Assembly: GCF_014646335.1 (NCBI RefSeq)
Contig: NZ_BMNG01000002.1
Coordinates: forward strand, 434,001-498,000
Direction of reading: 5' to 3'
From: Streptomyces lasiicapitis
GTDB taxonomy: Bacteria; Actinomycetota; Actinomycetes; Streptomycetales; Streptomycetaceae
DNA: 64,000 bases
Positions 42,487-51,287 of this stretch are shown in pieces (positions within the stretch are counted from its first letter, which is position 1; each line of letters begins with the position of its first letter). The notes beneath the pieces are model-generated. The model saw nothing but the letters and a program-made list of their open reading frames with translations, made no database searches and was not told the origin of the DNA. The translations under genes and the position numbers were made by a program.

Positions 42487-44351
42487 CCGGCCGACGGCAG
42501 TACGCCGGTCTCACGGGCGGCCTCGACGAAGATGCCCGCCGCCGCCTCCAGGTCCTCGCGAGTGTGCTCGCAGGTGACGCTGACCCGCAGCCGCGCGTCG
42601 CCGAGCGGCACGCCGGGGAACACCACCGTCTGGCAGAACAGGCCGCGCGCCCGCACGGCGCGCCCCATCTCCATGGCCCTGCGCTCGTCGCCGATGACCA
42701 GCGGCAGGATCGCGCTCTCGGTGTTCTCCAGGTCGAAGCCCGCGTCGGCCAACTGGCGGTGCAGGAAACGGATGTTGGACCAGAGCCGGGTGATCCGCTC
42801 CGGCTCCGCCTCGATGACGTCGAGCGAGGCGATGAGACCGGCGGCGACCCCGGCGGGGATGTTGGCGGCGAACACATAGGAGTGGGCGTAGAAGCGCAGA
42901 TACTCGACGACGTCCTCCTCGCCGACGACGAAACCGCCCATGCCCGCGAGGGACTTGCTCATCGTGCCCAGCTCCAGATCGACCTCGCCCTTGAGGCCGA
43001 AGTGCTCGGCGGTCCCCGAGCCGCGCTCGCCGAGCACACCCGTCGCGTGCGCGTCGTCGATCATGACGCGGGCGCCGTACTCCCTGCCGAGCCTGACGAT
43101 CTCCGGCAGGTCGCAGATGTCGCCGTGCATGCTGAACACGCCGTCCGCGACGATGAGTCTGCCCGCCGTGCGGTCGTCGCAGCGCTTGAGGATGCGCTCC
43201 AGGTCCGCCATGTCGTTGTGCTGGTAGATCCTGCGTACGGAGCCCGAGAGCCGGGCGCCGTCGACGATGCTCATGTGGTTGAGCTTGTCGACGACCAGCG
43301 TGTCGTAGCTCTTGACCAGCGCGGAGATGGTGCCGAGGTTGGCCGCGTACCCGCCCGGATAGACGATGCACGCCGGCCTGCCCTTGAACGCCGCGAGGCG
43401 CCGCTCCAGCTCCTTGTGCAGCGCGTTCGTGCCGCCGATGAAACGCGAACCGGTGTGCGTGGCGCCGTAGCGGCGGGTGGCGTCGCAGACCGCCTCGATC
43501 ACCTTCGGGTGGTTGGCGACGCCCAGGTAGTTGTTGGACGCGAACATCAGGAACTCACGCTTCTGGCCCGTGAGTTCGTCGAGGATGAGCGCCTTGTTGC
43601 CGCAGCGGGAGTGCAGCGGCATGCCGTACCAGTAGAGCCGCTCCGCCTCGCGGCCGCGCAGGTAGCCGCGGAAGCTGCGGGTCTTGGCGAACAGGTCGCC
43701 GTCGCGCTGCTCGACGAAGTCCTTCATGGAGCGGCTGTCCCAGGCCGGGCGGGAGGGCTTCTCCGCGGCTGTGCCCTCCTGCCCTGCTGTGCCTGCTGTG
43801 CCGCCCTGCGCTGCCGCGAACACCCGGAGTTCCGCGATCAGTTCGCGCAGTGTCGGCGCGGTGACCTTGCCCGCGACATTGTCGGGCAGGGCGAGTTCGC
43901 GGGCGCAGTCGGCCACGATCGACACGAGGACCACGGAGTCGATGCCGAGCTCGCTCTCGAAGTCCGCGTCCAGGGGCAGCTGTTCGCGCTCGTACTGGGT
44001 GTGGCGCATGGCGGCACGGACGACGGCTTCTTGTACGGGGTCGGCGGCGCCGGAGTCCGGGGCGTGGCCGTCGGACACGGCCACGGCCGGTGCACCGCCG
44101 CCCCCCGCAGCCAGCGCCTCCTCGACGGCGGCGGCCAGCTCGCCGATCGTCGCGAGCCCCGCGGGCAGCGCCGCGTCGAGCGCGAAGCGCTCCCGTACCG
44201 CCGCCACAATGGACTCGAAGATGACGGAGTCGATGCCGAGATCGGCCTCGAAGTGGCTCTCGGGCAGCAGATACGACTCGTCGTACAGGGTCCGCGAGGC
44301 CACGATGTCCACGATCTGCCGGTGGACGGTGCCTGCCGCGACATCGGTCAT
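42483..44351 (-). CDS. redN: Didomain ACP-ACP-oxoamine synthase RedN
   Basis: 622 residues. Two carrier domains (ADLGIDSVIFESI, Ser42; SELGIDSVVLVSI, Ser139) precede a PLP-dependent oxoamine synthase (FLMFASNNYLGVANHPKVIE, YQHNDMADLERILKRC, MIDDAHATGVLGERG, internal aldimine Lys466 in ELGTMSKSLAGMGG). RedN/PigH condenses pyrrolyl-acyl thioester with serine to form 4-hydroxy-2,2'-bipyrrole-5-methanol. The Ala/Gly/Glu linker after the second carrier contains GTAGTAGQEGTA. Overlaps with redM and redO are 4 bp each. Confidence 0.95.
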   Translation of the reverse strand: MTDVAAGTVHRQIVDIVASRTLYDESYLLPESHFEADLGIDSVIFESIVAAVRERFALDAALPAGLATIGELAAAVEEALAAGGGGAPAVAVSDGHAPDSGAADPVQEAVVRAAMRHTQYEREQLPLDADFESELGIDSVVLVSIVADCARELALPDNVAGKVTAPTLRELIAELRVFAAAQGGTAGTAGQEGTAAEKPSRPAWDSRSMKDFVEQRDGDLFAKTRSFRGYLRGREAERLYWYGMPLHSRCGNKALILDELTGQKREFLMFASNNYLGVANHPKVIEAVCDATRRYGATHTGSRFIGGTNALHKELERRLAAFKGRPACIVYPGGYAANLGTISALVKSYDTLVVDKLNHMSIVDGARLSGSVRRIYQHNDMADLERILKRCDDRTAGRLIVADGVFSMHGDICDLPEIVRLGREYGARVMIDDAHATGVLGERGSGTAEHFGLKGEVDLELGTMSKSLAGMGGFVVGEEDVVEYLRFYAHSYVFAANIPAGVAAGLIASLDVIEAEPERITRLWSNIRFLHRQLADAGFDLENTESAILPLVIGDERRAMEMGRAVRARGLFCQTVVFPGVPLGDARLRVSVTCEHTREDLEAAAGIFVEAARETGVLPSAG

Positions 44352-44656
44352 CGCACACTCTCCCCTTCGACGGCTTCCGCGGTGGCCTTCTCGGCGGCTG
44401 CCGCGACGGCTTCTTCGGCCCGCAGCCGCTCGACGAGCGCGGCTATGGAGTCGACGGTCCGGAAGTTCGCCGGGGAGATCTCGCGCAGCGGAACGGTGAC
44501 GCGGAAGTCGCTCTGCAGGTAGTGCACGAGGTCGAAGATCCCGGCCGAGTCGATGATGTTGAGCTCGGCGATGGGGAGGTCGGCGTCGAGGCCTTCGGTG
44601 TCGCCGTCGAGCCAGACGTCGGCGATGTAGTTGATGATCGACTGCTCGGTGCTCAT
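44348..44656 (-). CDS. redO: Prolyl/pyrrolyl carrier protein RedO
   Basis: 102 residues. The attachment site is Ser37 in IAELNIIDSAGIFDLVHYLQ, a pattern (N-I-I-D-S-A-G-I-F-D-L-V) characteristic of the proline carriers of pyrrole pathways such as RedO and PltL rather than of fatty-acid ACPs. RedM loads proline on it and RedW oxidises it to pyrrole-2-carboxyl. The C-terminal 25 residues are Ala/Glu-rich. The neighbour redQ begins 7 bp upstream of its ATG. Confidence 0.93.
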   Translation of the reverse strand: MSTEQSIINYIADVWLDGDTEGLDADLPIAELNIIDSAGIFDLVHYLQSDFRVTVPLREISPANFRTVDSIAALVERLRAEEAVAAAAEKATAEAVEGESVR

Positions 44657-44663
44657 GGCCGCC

Positions 44664-44945
44664 CTACGCCCGCTCTCCGGTGGACTGCGCCGCGGGGGCG
44701 CCGCGGGCCGCCAGGAGGCGCCGGTCCTCGATGAGCCCGGCCACCGCCGTGACGGTGTCGCCCGGGGTCGCCGCGTCCTCCGCGATCGAGACCTTGAACT
44801 CGGACTGGATGACGAGGAGCAGCTCGACCAGGAACAACGAGTCCATGTCGAGGTCCTCGAACTTGGTGTCGGGGCCGATCTCCGCGCGGTCCACCTCGAA
44901 GCGGTCGACCAGCAGATCGACCAGCCTGTCGTACGTCTCGCTCAT
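44664..44945 (-). CDS. redQ: Acyl carrier protein RedQ
   Basis: 93 residues, ACP fold with Ser36 in EDLDMDSLFLVELLLVIQSE. It resembles type II fatty-acid ACPs and corresponds to RedQ, which carries the dodecanoyl chain made with RedP and RedR. In S. coelicolor the order is redQ-redP-redO; here redQ lies between redP and redO, so gene order is changed. Assignment of Q versus O rests on the D-M-D-S motif here and the I-I-D-S-A-G motif in the neighbour. Confidence 0.88.
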   Translation of the reverse strand: MSETYDRLVDLLVDRFEVDRAEIGPDTKFEDLDMDSLFLVELLLVIQSEFKVSIAEDAATPGDTVTAVAGLIEDRRLLAARGAPAAQSTGERA

Positions 44946-45019
44946 GCGGTTCTCCTTGTCGTGCGAGGTAGGGCGGGGTCGGGCGCGTTCTCAGGGGGCA
45001 GTCGAGGCGGGGCGAGTCC

Positions 45020-46051
45020 TCAAGGGCGGTCGAGCTCCGGCCAGGTCAGGACCGTCGACCCCCAGGTGAGCCCGCCGCCGAACGCGGTGAGCAGCACCCG
45101 TCCGCCCGCGCGCAGGACGCCGTCGGCGTGGGCCTGGTCCAGGGCGAGCGGGATGGACGCGGCGGCGGTGTTGCCGACGTCGGCGATGTTGCTGAAGCAG
45201 CGCGCCCGCGGGATGCCCACCTCGTCGGCCACGTGGTTGGTGATGCGCAGGTTGGCCTGGTGGCCGACCAGGTGGTCGACGTCCCCAGGCTCCCACCCGG
45301 CGCGCGCGAGGACGGCCCGCGCCGACGCGGACATGCGCTGCACCGCGTGCCGGAACACGTCCTTGCCCGCCATGGCGAAGTACCGGTCGGCGGACTTCGG
45401 CGCGACGCCGGAGAGCCGCTGCCGCGAGCCGCCCGCCGCCACCGTGATCAGGTCCTCACGGCCGCCGTCGCTGCCCAGGTCGAAAGGACCGAGCGCGCCC
45501 GGCTCCTCGGCGTCGCCGGCCCGCAGCACCACCGCGCCCGCGCCGTCGCCGAAGATCACCGAGGTGGACCGGTCGTCCGGGTCGAGGAGAGTGGAGAACG
45601 TCTCCGCGCCGATGACCAGGACGCGGTCGGCGGCGCAGGTGGCGATCAGCCCGGCCGCCGTGGCCAGGGCGTACACGAAGCCCGTGCAGACCGCGGACAC
45701 GTCGAAGGCGGCGGTGCCGGTCAGGCCGAGCCGGGCCGCGACGGCGGGCGCGGTCGCCGGGCACGGCCGGTCCGGTGTGGTGGTGGCGAGCAGCACGGCG
45801 TCCACGTCGGGGGTGCCGGACGACTTCAGGGCCCGTGCGCCCGCGCCGACGGCGAGGTCGGAGGTGGCGGTGCCGGGCGAGGCGAAGTACCGCTGCCGGA
45901 TCCCGGTGCGGGAGCGGATCCAGGCGTCGGAGCTGTCGAGGCGGGCGGCCAGTTCGTCGTTGCTGACGGCGGTCGGCGGCAGACAGCCGCCGACCCCGGT
46001 GAGCACCGCGGCCCGGTGCGGCGCCGGACGGCTCGGTGGGGGTGCGGTCAC
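45020..46051 (-). CDS. redP: Ketosynthase III (FabH-like) RedP
   Basis: 343 residues from a GTG at 46051 with a GAGGAG ribosome site. The catalytic Cys122 is in FDVSAVCTGFVYALATAAGL, the His in VGHQANLRITNHVADEV and the Asn in IADVGNTAAASIPLALD. RedP starts the dodecanoyl chain by condensing acetyl-CoA with malonyl-RedQ. The first gene of the minus operon that ends with redG; 74 bp separate it from redQ. It is divergent from the redR group, so 46052-46387 should contain both promoters. Confidence 0.93.
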   Translation of the reverse strand: MTAPPPSRPAPHRAAVLTGVGGCLPPTAVSNDELAARLDSSDAWIRSRTGIRQRYFASPGTATSDLAVGAGARALKSSGTPDVDAVLLATTTPDRPCPATAPAVAARLGLTGTAAFDVSAVCTGFVYALATAAGLIATCAADRVLVIGAETFSTLLDPDDRSTSVIFGDGAGAVVLRAGDAEEPGALGPFDLGSDGGREDLITVAAGGSRQRLSGVAPKSADRYFAMAGKDVFRHAVQRMSASARAVLARAGWEPGDVDHLVGHQANLRITNHVADEVGIPRARCFSNIADVGNTAAASIPLALDQAHADGVLRAGGRVLLTAFGGGLTWGSTVLTWPELDRP

Positions 46052-46387
46052 ACGTGCTCCTCGGTCTCCGGGACGGCAGGACGTTGGTGCGGTGCGGATT
46101 CGTGGTGGCGCGGTGTCCGCGTACGTACGTATCCGGCGTACGTGTCCGGGCCGCGAGGTGACGCGGCGCCGAGACCACCAGGGACACCGAGTCTCGCCCG
46201 GCGGGCTGACGGGGCACGGTCACGCGTGCTGACGGCTCGCTGACCGCGCGCTGATCGGGACCGGAAGTGCCCTGCCGCGCGGCCCGCGTGCCCGTGTGGT
46301 CAGTCATCGGTCAGCGTCCGGCGGCGTGGCCGGTCAGGCGCGGACCGCAGACTCGACGCCAGGCGACCGAGAGGTGGGGCGCATTCC
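46052..46387. promoter_or_regulatory. Divergent promoter region redP / redR group
   Basis: This 336-bp gap has no gene; it should hold the start of the long redP-redG operon and of the redR-redT-redU operon. Repeated GTACGTACGT-type alternating sequence is present near 46120-46130. No clear SARP heptamer repeat could be assigned by eye. Confidence 0.5.
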
Positions 46388-46513
46388 ATGAGCGCGACGT
46401 ACGACAGGCCGGTCGAGCCGCTCCTTGTCATCCAGGTCATCCGGCGCGAAGTCACCCAGGACATCCAGTGCGAAGTCGTCCAGGTCGTCCGGCGCGAGCC
46501 GGTCGCCTCATGA
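46388..46513 (+). CDS. Small ORF coupled to redR, built of an 8-residue repeat
   Basis: 41 codons from ATG 46388 with a GAGAGGTGGGG ribosome site; the TGA overlaps the redR ATG (ATGA at 46510-46513). Residues 14-37 are three 8-residue repeats VIQVIRRE, VTQDIQCE and VVQVVRRE, encoded by a 24-bp tandem repeat (46427-46498). The Val/Ile and Arg/Glu spacing would give an amphipathic strand or helix. It is unrecognised. It could act only as a translational lead-in for redR. S. coelicolor has an extra gene of unknown function (redS) next to redR, but identity with it cannot be judged here. Confidence 0.5.
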   Translation: MSATYDRPVEPLLVIQVIRREVTQDIQCEVVQVVRREPVAS

Positions 46514-47751
46514 CGGCGCCCGCACCCGCCCGCGAGGCGGACGTCGTCGTCACCGGCCTCGGACTCGTCACCGCCGCCGGTATCGGCGTGGACGCGACCT
46601 GGGCAGGGGTGTGCCGGGGAGAGTCCGCAGCCGCCACCGATCCCGGCCTCGCGGGCCTGCCCGTGGACATCTCCTGCACGGTGCCCGGCTTCTCGGCCCG
46701 CCAACACGTGGGCCGGCGCAGCTCGTTGACGCACGACCGGTTCAGCCAGCTGTCGATCGCCGCCGCCCGCGAGGCCGTCGCGGACAGCGGTCTCGACCCG
46801 CGGACCTGGGACGGTGCCCGCGTCGGCGTCGTCGTGGGCTGCGGTCTCGGCGGGGTCGCGACGTGGGAGGCGCAGCACCGCCGCATGCTGGACGACGGTC
46901 CGCAGGCGGTGTCGGCGCTCCTCATCCCCATGCTCGTACCGAACATGGTCGCCGGGCATCTCGCGATGGACCTGGGGGCGACGGGGCCGAACCTGGTGAC
47001 GGCGACGGCCTGCGCGTCCGGTGCCACCGCGATCGGCACGGCGCTCGCCCTGCTGCGCGACCGGAGCTGTGACGTGGTGATCGCGGGCGGCGGAGAGGCC
47101 GGTGTGACGCCGCTGATGGTGACGGGCTTCGCGCAGATGGGCGCGCTGTCCCGGCGGCTCGGGGAACCCGCGGCGGCGTCCCGGCCGTTCGACCGGGACC
47201 GGGACGGGTTCGTCATCGGCGAGGGCAGCGGCATGCTCGTCCTGGAGCGCGCGGCGGACGCCCGCGCGCGGGGCGCGGGCGTCCGCGCCCGCCTCGCCGG
47301 GTACGGCGCGTCGGCGGACGCGCACCACATGACCGCGCCCGACCCGCAGGGCACGGGTGTGCTCCTCGCCCTGCGTACGGCGCTCGCGCGGGCCGGCGTC
47401 ATGCCGGACGAGGTCGACCACGTCAACGCGCACGGCACGTCCACGCCGCTCAACGACGCGGCCGAGGCCGCGGTCCTGCGCAAGTTCCTCGGGGCGGGCG
47501 CGGCCGTCACCTCCACGAAGGGCGTGCTCGGGCACACCCTGGGCGCGGCCGGTGCGATCGAGGCCGCGCTGACCGTACTCGCCGTGCAGCACGGCACCGT
47601 GCCGCCCACCGCCAACCTCGACCACCAGGACCCGGACGTCGACCTCGACGTCGTCACCGGCGCGCCGCGCGCACGCGCGCTGGACGTGGCCGTCAGCAAC
47701 TCCTTCGGCTTCGGCGGGCAGAACGCCGTGCTGGTGGTGACGGCGGCGTGA
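46510..47751 (+). CDS. redR: Ketosynthase II (FabF-like) RedR
   Basis: 413 residues. Active-site Cys168 is in VTATACASGATAIGTAL; the two His motifs are DHVNAHGTSTPLNDAAEA and KGVLGHTLGAAGAIEAAL; the C-terminal NSFGFGGQNAVLV is standard. It elongates the dodecanoyl chain with RedP and RedQ. The long open frame upstream to 46267 is not used: ATG 46510 overlaps the preceding small ORF and gives the normal FabF length. The next gene starts 103 bp downstream. Confidence 0.93.
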   Translation: MTAPAPAREADVVVTGLGLVTAAGIGVDATWAGVCRGESAAATDPGLAGLPVDISCTVPGFSARQHVGRRSSLTHDRFSQLSIAAAREAVADSGLDPRTWDGARVGVVVGCGLGGVATWEAQHRRMLDDGPQAVSALLIPMLVPNMVAGHLAMDLGATGPNLVTATACASGATAIGTALALLRDRSCDVVIAGGGEAGVTPLMVTGFAQMGALSRRLGEPAAASRPFDRDRDGFVIGEGSGMLVLERAADARARGAGVRARLAGYGASADAHHMTAPDPQGTGVLLALRTALARAGVMPDEVDHVNAHGTSTPLNDAAEAAVLRKFLGAGAAVTSTKGVLGHTLGAAGAIEAALTVLAVQHGTVPPTANLDHQDPDVDLDVVTGAPRARALDVAVSNSFGFGGQNAVLVVTAA

Positions 47752-47854
47752 GAGGTGACGGCCGCGCCCGCCGGGCCACCGGCTTCTGGTCCTCCGGTCC
47801 TCGCGACCGGCTCACCGGCCCTTGGCCCACCGGACACGAGAGCGAGCGCACCCC

Positions 47855-48745
47855 ATGACCTTCACCGTCCCGCACGCCGCCCTGGAGCACCTGGAGTCGC
47901 AGGTCCGCCAGGCCCTGCGCACCGCCGACGACAGCGCCCTCGACGTGCTCGGCTACGGCGAGATCACCCTCGTCCTGCGGCTGCGCACCGACGGGGGGTC
48001 GTACGCCTGCAAGCGCCTGCCCGTCTTCCCCGACCAGCGCCGCTTCGAGAGCTACCGCGGGTCGCTCGACGAGTATCTGCGCCGCCTCGCGGACCGCGGG
48101 CTCGCCGTCGCGCCCACCGAGGTGTGGCACACCCGGGCGCCGTCCGGGCGGGTCACCGCGTACTGCGTGCAGCGGGAGCTGCCGTCCGAGCGGCTGTGCT
48201 CGCGGCTCCTGCACAGCGAGGACGAGGTCTGGGCGAAGAACTTCTTCGCCCGCTTCCTCGACCGCGTCGACGCGACCGTGCACGCCGGGCTCGGCCTGGA
48301 CGCGCAGGCCTCCAACTGGATAGACCAAGAAGGGGAGTTGACGTACCTGGACGTCACCACTCCGCTGATGCGTGACGCGCGCGGCCGGGAACGTCTCGAC
48401 GTGCGCCTCTTCTTCACGTCGCTGCCCTGGGTCCTGCGCGACGCCGTGCGCCTGTCCATGGCCGGCTCGATCTTCGACAAGTTCTACGCGACCCGCGGCG
48501 TGCTGCTCGACTTCCTCGGCAACCTCCACAAGGAACGCCTCGACGGGCTGATCCCCGCGTTCCTGGAGCAGGCCAACGCCCGCCTCGCGCAGCCCCTCAC
48601 GGCCGCGGAGGTCGCCGCGTACTACCGCGCCGACGCGCGGATGTGGGAGCTGATCCAGCGGCTGCGCGCCGCCGACCGCCTCTGGCACCGCAAGGTGCGG
48701 CGCCGCACCTACCCCTTCCTCCTTCCGCCGCCCGTGGCCCGCTGA
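47855..48745 (+). CDS. redT: Conserved protein of unknown function at the redT position
   Basis: 296 residues, no signal peptide or membrane helix. It looks like a degenerate kinase-like fold: a strand block ALDVLGYGEITLVLRLRTDG, a Lys in SYACKRLPVFPDQRRFESYR, and an RDVTTPLM-like segment (TYLDVTTPLMRDARGRERLD) where kinases have the metal Asp. I regard that resemblance as suggestive only. Position between redR and the phosphopantetheinyl transferase gene matches redT of S. coelicolor, whose function is not established. Start at ATG 47855 (MTFTVPHAALEHLESQV); redU begins 5 bp after its stop. Confidence 0.75.
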   Translation: MTFTVPHAALEHLESQVRQALRTADDSALDVLGYGEITLVLRLRTDGGSYACKRLPVFPDQRRFESYRGSLDEYLRRLADRGLAVAPTEVWHTRAPSGRVTAYCVQRELPSERLCSRLLHSEDEVWAKNFFARFLDRVDATVHAGLGLDAQASNWIDQEGELTYLDVTTPLMRDARGRERLDVRLFFTSLPWVLRDAVRLSMAGSIFDKFYATRGVLLDFLGNLHKERLDGLIPAFLEQANARLAQPLTAAEVAAYYRADARMWELIQRLRAADRLWHRKVRRRTYPFLLPPPVAR

Positions 48746-48750
48746 ACCCC

Positions 48751-49512
48751 ATGCCCCTCCTCGCCCGCACCGCCGCACCCCGGCTCGACGGCGCCGTCGT
48801 CCTCGACCCCGCCCGGCCCCTGCGCGTGACCCACGCACGCGGCCCCCTGACCCTCGCCGTCGTGTCCATCGCCTGGATACGGGCCCGTGCCGACGCGGAC
48901 CGCGCGGCGATCCAGAAGCGCCATCTGAGCGCCGAGGAGCGGGCCCGTGCCGCCGAACTCCCCATTCCCAAGCGGCGGTTGGAGTGGCTGGCCGGGCGCC
49001 TCGCCGTCAAGCACGGCGTGAGTGCCTATCTGCGGCGGCACGGCGGGGTGTGGGTGCCCACGCGCGAGGTGCGCGTCGGCGCGGTGGCCCGGGGCATCCG
49101 GGCCGGCAAGCCCACCGTGAACGCCCCCGTGGAGGTCGGCCTCACGCACTCGGGCGACCTGGCGGTGGCCGCGTGCGGGCCCCGACCGCTCGGCATCGAC
49201 CTCGAACGCACCCGCCAACTGCCAAGGGAACTGGCCCAGTTGCTGACCCTCACGGCCCCCGGCTGCCCGGTACTCGCCACCATGCCGCTGCCGCTGCGCT
49301 GGGCCTGCAAGGAGGCGGTGCTCAAACACTTCGGCTTCGGCCTGCGCGTCGACACCCGCGAGGTGGAACTCACGGCGTGGCACCCCGACGGCCGCTTCTG
49401 CTGGCGCCCCGGCCCTGGACTGCGCCGCCACGCCCCTGGCGCTGACGCGGCCCGCTTGGACAGCTGGGCGAGAGAGGTGGACGGGTACTCGCTGGCTCTG
49501 CTGTGGAGCTGA
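48751..49512 (+). CDS. redU: Phosphopantetheinyl transferase RedU
   Basis: 253 residues, Sfp class. The N-terminal part has EWLAGRLAVKHGVSAYLRR; the Mg-binding motif is RPLGIDLERTR and the second signature is RWACKEAVLKHFGFG. RedU activates carrier domains of the pathway, RedO and/or RedN and RedQ, by attaching phosphopantetheine. It follows the preceding gene by 5 bp. Its last codons (LLWS, then TGA) resemble a unit of the 26-bp tandem repeats that begin 40 bp later, so the array may have spread from the gene end. Confidence 0.92.
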   Translation: MPLLARTAAPRLDGAVVLDPARPLRVTHARGPLTLAVVSIAWIRARADADRAAIQKRHLSAEERARAAELPIPKRRLEWLAGRLAVKHGVSAYLRRHGGVWVPTREVRVGAVARGIRAGKPTVNAPVEVGLTHSGDLAVAACGPRPLGIDLERTRQLPRELAQLLTLTAPGCPVLATMPLPLRWACKEAVLKHFGFGLRVDTREVELTAWHPDGRFCWRPGPGLRRHAPGADAARLDSWAREVDGYSLALLWS

Positions 49513-49552
49513 ACGCTGCCTGTCTGGGGCGGAGGTGAACTCGCTCGCGGTG

Positions 49553-49889
49553 GTGCGGAGCTGAAGGATGGTTCTCCGGCGCGGATCTGAAGGACGGTGC
49601 TTCGGTGTGGAGTTGAACGTATGCGCTCCGGTGTGGAGCTGAAGGACGGTGCTCCGGTGCGGACCTGAACGACGGTGCTCCGGTGTGGCGCTGAACGCAA
49701 GCGCTCCGGTGCGGAGCTGGCCGTCAGTGCTCCGGTGCGGAGCAGAACCGACTTGCGCTGGTGCGGAGCCGAACCGGTTCGCTCCGGTGCGGAGATGGAC
49801 CAACGCGCGCTGGTGCGGACCTGAATCATCTCGCGCCGGTGCGGAGCTGAACGTAACTGCCCTCGTGCGGAGCTGAGGAGAACACGACG
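49553..49889 (+). repeat. Thirteen tandem 26-bp repeats between redU and redV
   Basis: Repeat starts are at 49553, 49579, 49605, 49631, 49657, 49683, 49709, 49735, 49761, 49787, 49813, 49839 and 49865, exactly 26 bp apart. The conserved first half is GTGCGGAGCTGAA; the second half varies and usually ends GCTCCG. 26 is not a multiple of three and most units contain TGA, so this is not coding in any one frame. The final unit contains the GAGGAG ribosome site of redV, immediately before its ATG. No spacers are present, so it is not a CRISPR. Confidence 0.95.
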
Positions 49890-51287
49890 ATGACCACAGA
49901 CCGGGCCGCGTCCCCGGGCGGCGCCCCCACCCCGGCCCCGACCGGCACGCCCACGTTCACCGGTGCGCCTGCGCCGACTGGCAAGCCCGCCCCCTCCGGC
50001 AAGCCCACGCTCACCAGCAAGCCCGCCCCCACCGACCCGCCCGCACCCCCCACCCCCGCACCCCCCACCACCCCCACCGACTTCACCACCGCCCTCCAAA
50101 CCGCCGCCCGTATCGCCGTCCTCAGTCCCTCCTCCCACAACTGCCAGCCCTGGGCCGTGGCGTGGGCCAGGAGCCCGGCGTCCCGTGCGGCGGCCGCGCG
50201 GCTGGTGGGTGACGCGGAGCCCGGTGGCGACCTCGTGCCGTGTGCCCGTACCCCCGAGGACGGCAGCGGCGACGGAACGTACCGCTATCTCGTCCTGGGC
50301 CTCGACCGCTCACGCAGCCTGCGGTCGCTGCCCGCGCACGCCGTGGAGATGCTGCTGAGCTGCGGCCTCCACTGGCAGCTCCTGCTGCGCGCCCTGGACG
50401 CCCAGGGCTGGACCGTCGACGCGCTGCGCTTCGCGGAGGGCCCGGCGGACGCGGAGCCGGTGCGCGGGGCCGAGCTGCCAGGGGCCGCCTGGCCGCGGTC
50501 CTGGGCGGCCCTGTGCGTCGCCCGGCTGCGCGCCGTCCCGGCGGGAGCGGAGCACGCCGAGGAACTGCGCACCCTGAGCGCCGCAGCCCGCGCGCGCCGC
50601 ACCAACCGTGCCCCCTACCGCCCCCACCCCGTCCAACCCGCTCTGCTGGACGGCCTGTTGACCCCGTCCGGCGCCGCCGCGGCACGCGGGGCCGACGTGA
50701 CCGTGCGGCATCTGACCTCCGGCGCCGACCGCGCGGCGTTCGCGGACTTCGTCGCCCGGCACGGCGGCCGCGACTTCCGGCACCGCGCGGCGTGGCGCGA
50801 GACCCACGCGTATCTGCGGTCCAACGAGATCGAGGCCGCCGCGCGGGGCGACGGGTTCGCCATCGACCGGCTGTTCGGGCCACTGCCATGGCCGCACCGG
50901 CAGGTGATGCGCGCCGCCCTCGCGCCCGCGACGATGCGGATCCTGAGCCACGTCGGCTACCACCGCCTCCTCGCCAGCCGGCTCGCCCACCTCGTGCGGC
51001 CCACCCCCGTCGTGGTCGCCATGAGCTTCGCGCGTACGGAACCGACGCTCGCCGACGCCGTCAAGGGCGGTGCGCGACTGGCCGATTACTGGCTGTGCGC
51101 GACCGGCGCCGGACTCGTCCTGCACCCCGTGAGCGTCGTACTCCAACACGACGATCTGCGCACCGCGCTCCAGTCGAGGCTCGGCATCGCGGGGCGCGCG
51201 TTCTTCATGAGCCGCCTCGGGTGGCCCGCCACCGAGTTCCCCGTCTCGCCGCGCCGCCCCGCCGACGCATCCCTGCGGACGATCTGA
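49890..51287 (+). CDS. redV: Nitroreductase-like oxidoreductase RedV
   Basis: 465 residues. After a Pro/Thr/Lys-rich, repeat-like first 60 residues (units such as TGKPAPSGKPTLTSKPAPT) comes a nitroreductase-type FMN fold (RIAVLSPSSHNCQPWAVAWA, RRTNRAPYRPHPVQPALLDG, YWLCATGAGLVLHPVSVVLQ). RedV/PigM is assigned to oxidation of the bipyrrole methanol to the aldehyde. The N-terminal extension is probably disordered and is not expected in the core family. It lies downstream of the 26-bp repeats, which separate it from redU. Confidence 0.85.
   Translation: MTTDRAASPGGAPTPAPTGTPTFTGAPAPTGKPAPSGKPTLTSKPAPTDPPAPPTPAPPTTPTDFTTALQTAARIAVLSPSSHNCQPWAVAWARSPASRAAAARLVGDAEPGGDLVPCARTPEDGSGDGTYRYLVLGLDRSRSLRSLPAHAVEMLLSCGLHWQLLLRALDAQGWTVDALRFAEGPADAEPVRGAELPGAAWPRSWAALCVARLRAVPAGAEHAEELRTLSAAARARRTNRAPYRPHPVQPALLDGLLTPSGAAAARGADVTVRHLTSGADRAAFADFVARHGGRDFRHRAAWRETHAYLRSNEIEAAARGDGFAIDRLFGPLPWPHRQVMRAALAPATMRILSHVGYHRLLASRLAHLVRPTPVVVAMSFARTEPTLADAVKGGARLADYWLCATGAGLVLHPVSVVLQHDDLRTALQSRLGIAGRAFFMSRLGWPATEFPVSPRRPADASLRTI

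Noticed and set aside
40741..42877. redL extended upstream to 42877 (3439 codons)
   Set aside because: The extension lies opposite the conserved redM and redN codons in another frame and is Arg/Pro-rich shadow sequence; the ATG at 40726 gives a normal acyl-AMP ligase start.
49553..49889. CRISPR array reading of the 26-bp repeats
   Set aside because: The units are directly adjacent with no unique spacers, the repeat core is imperfect, and no cas genes are present.
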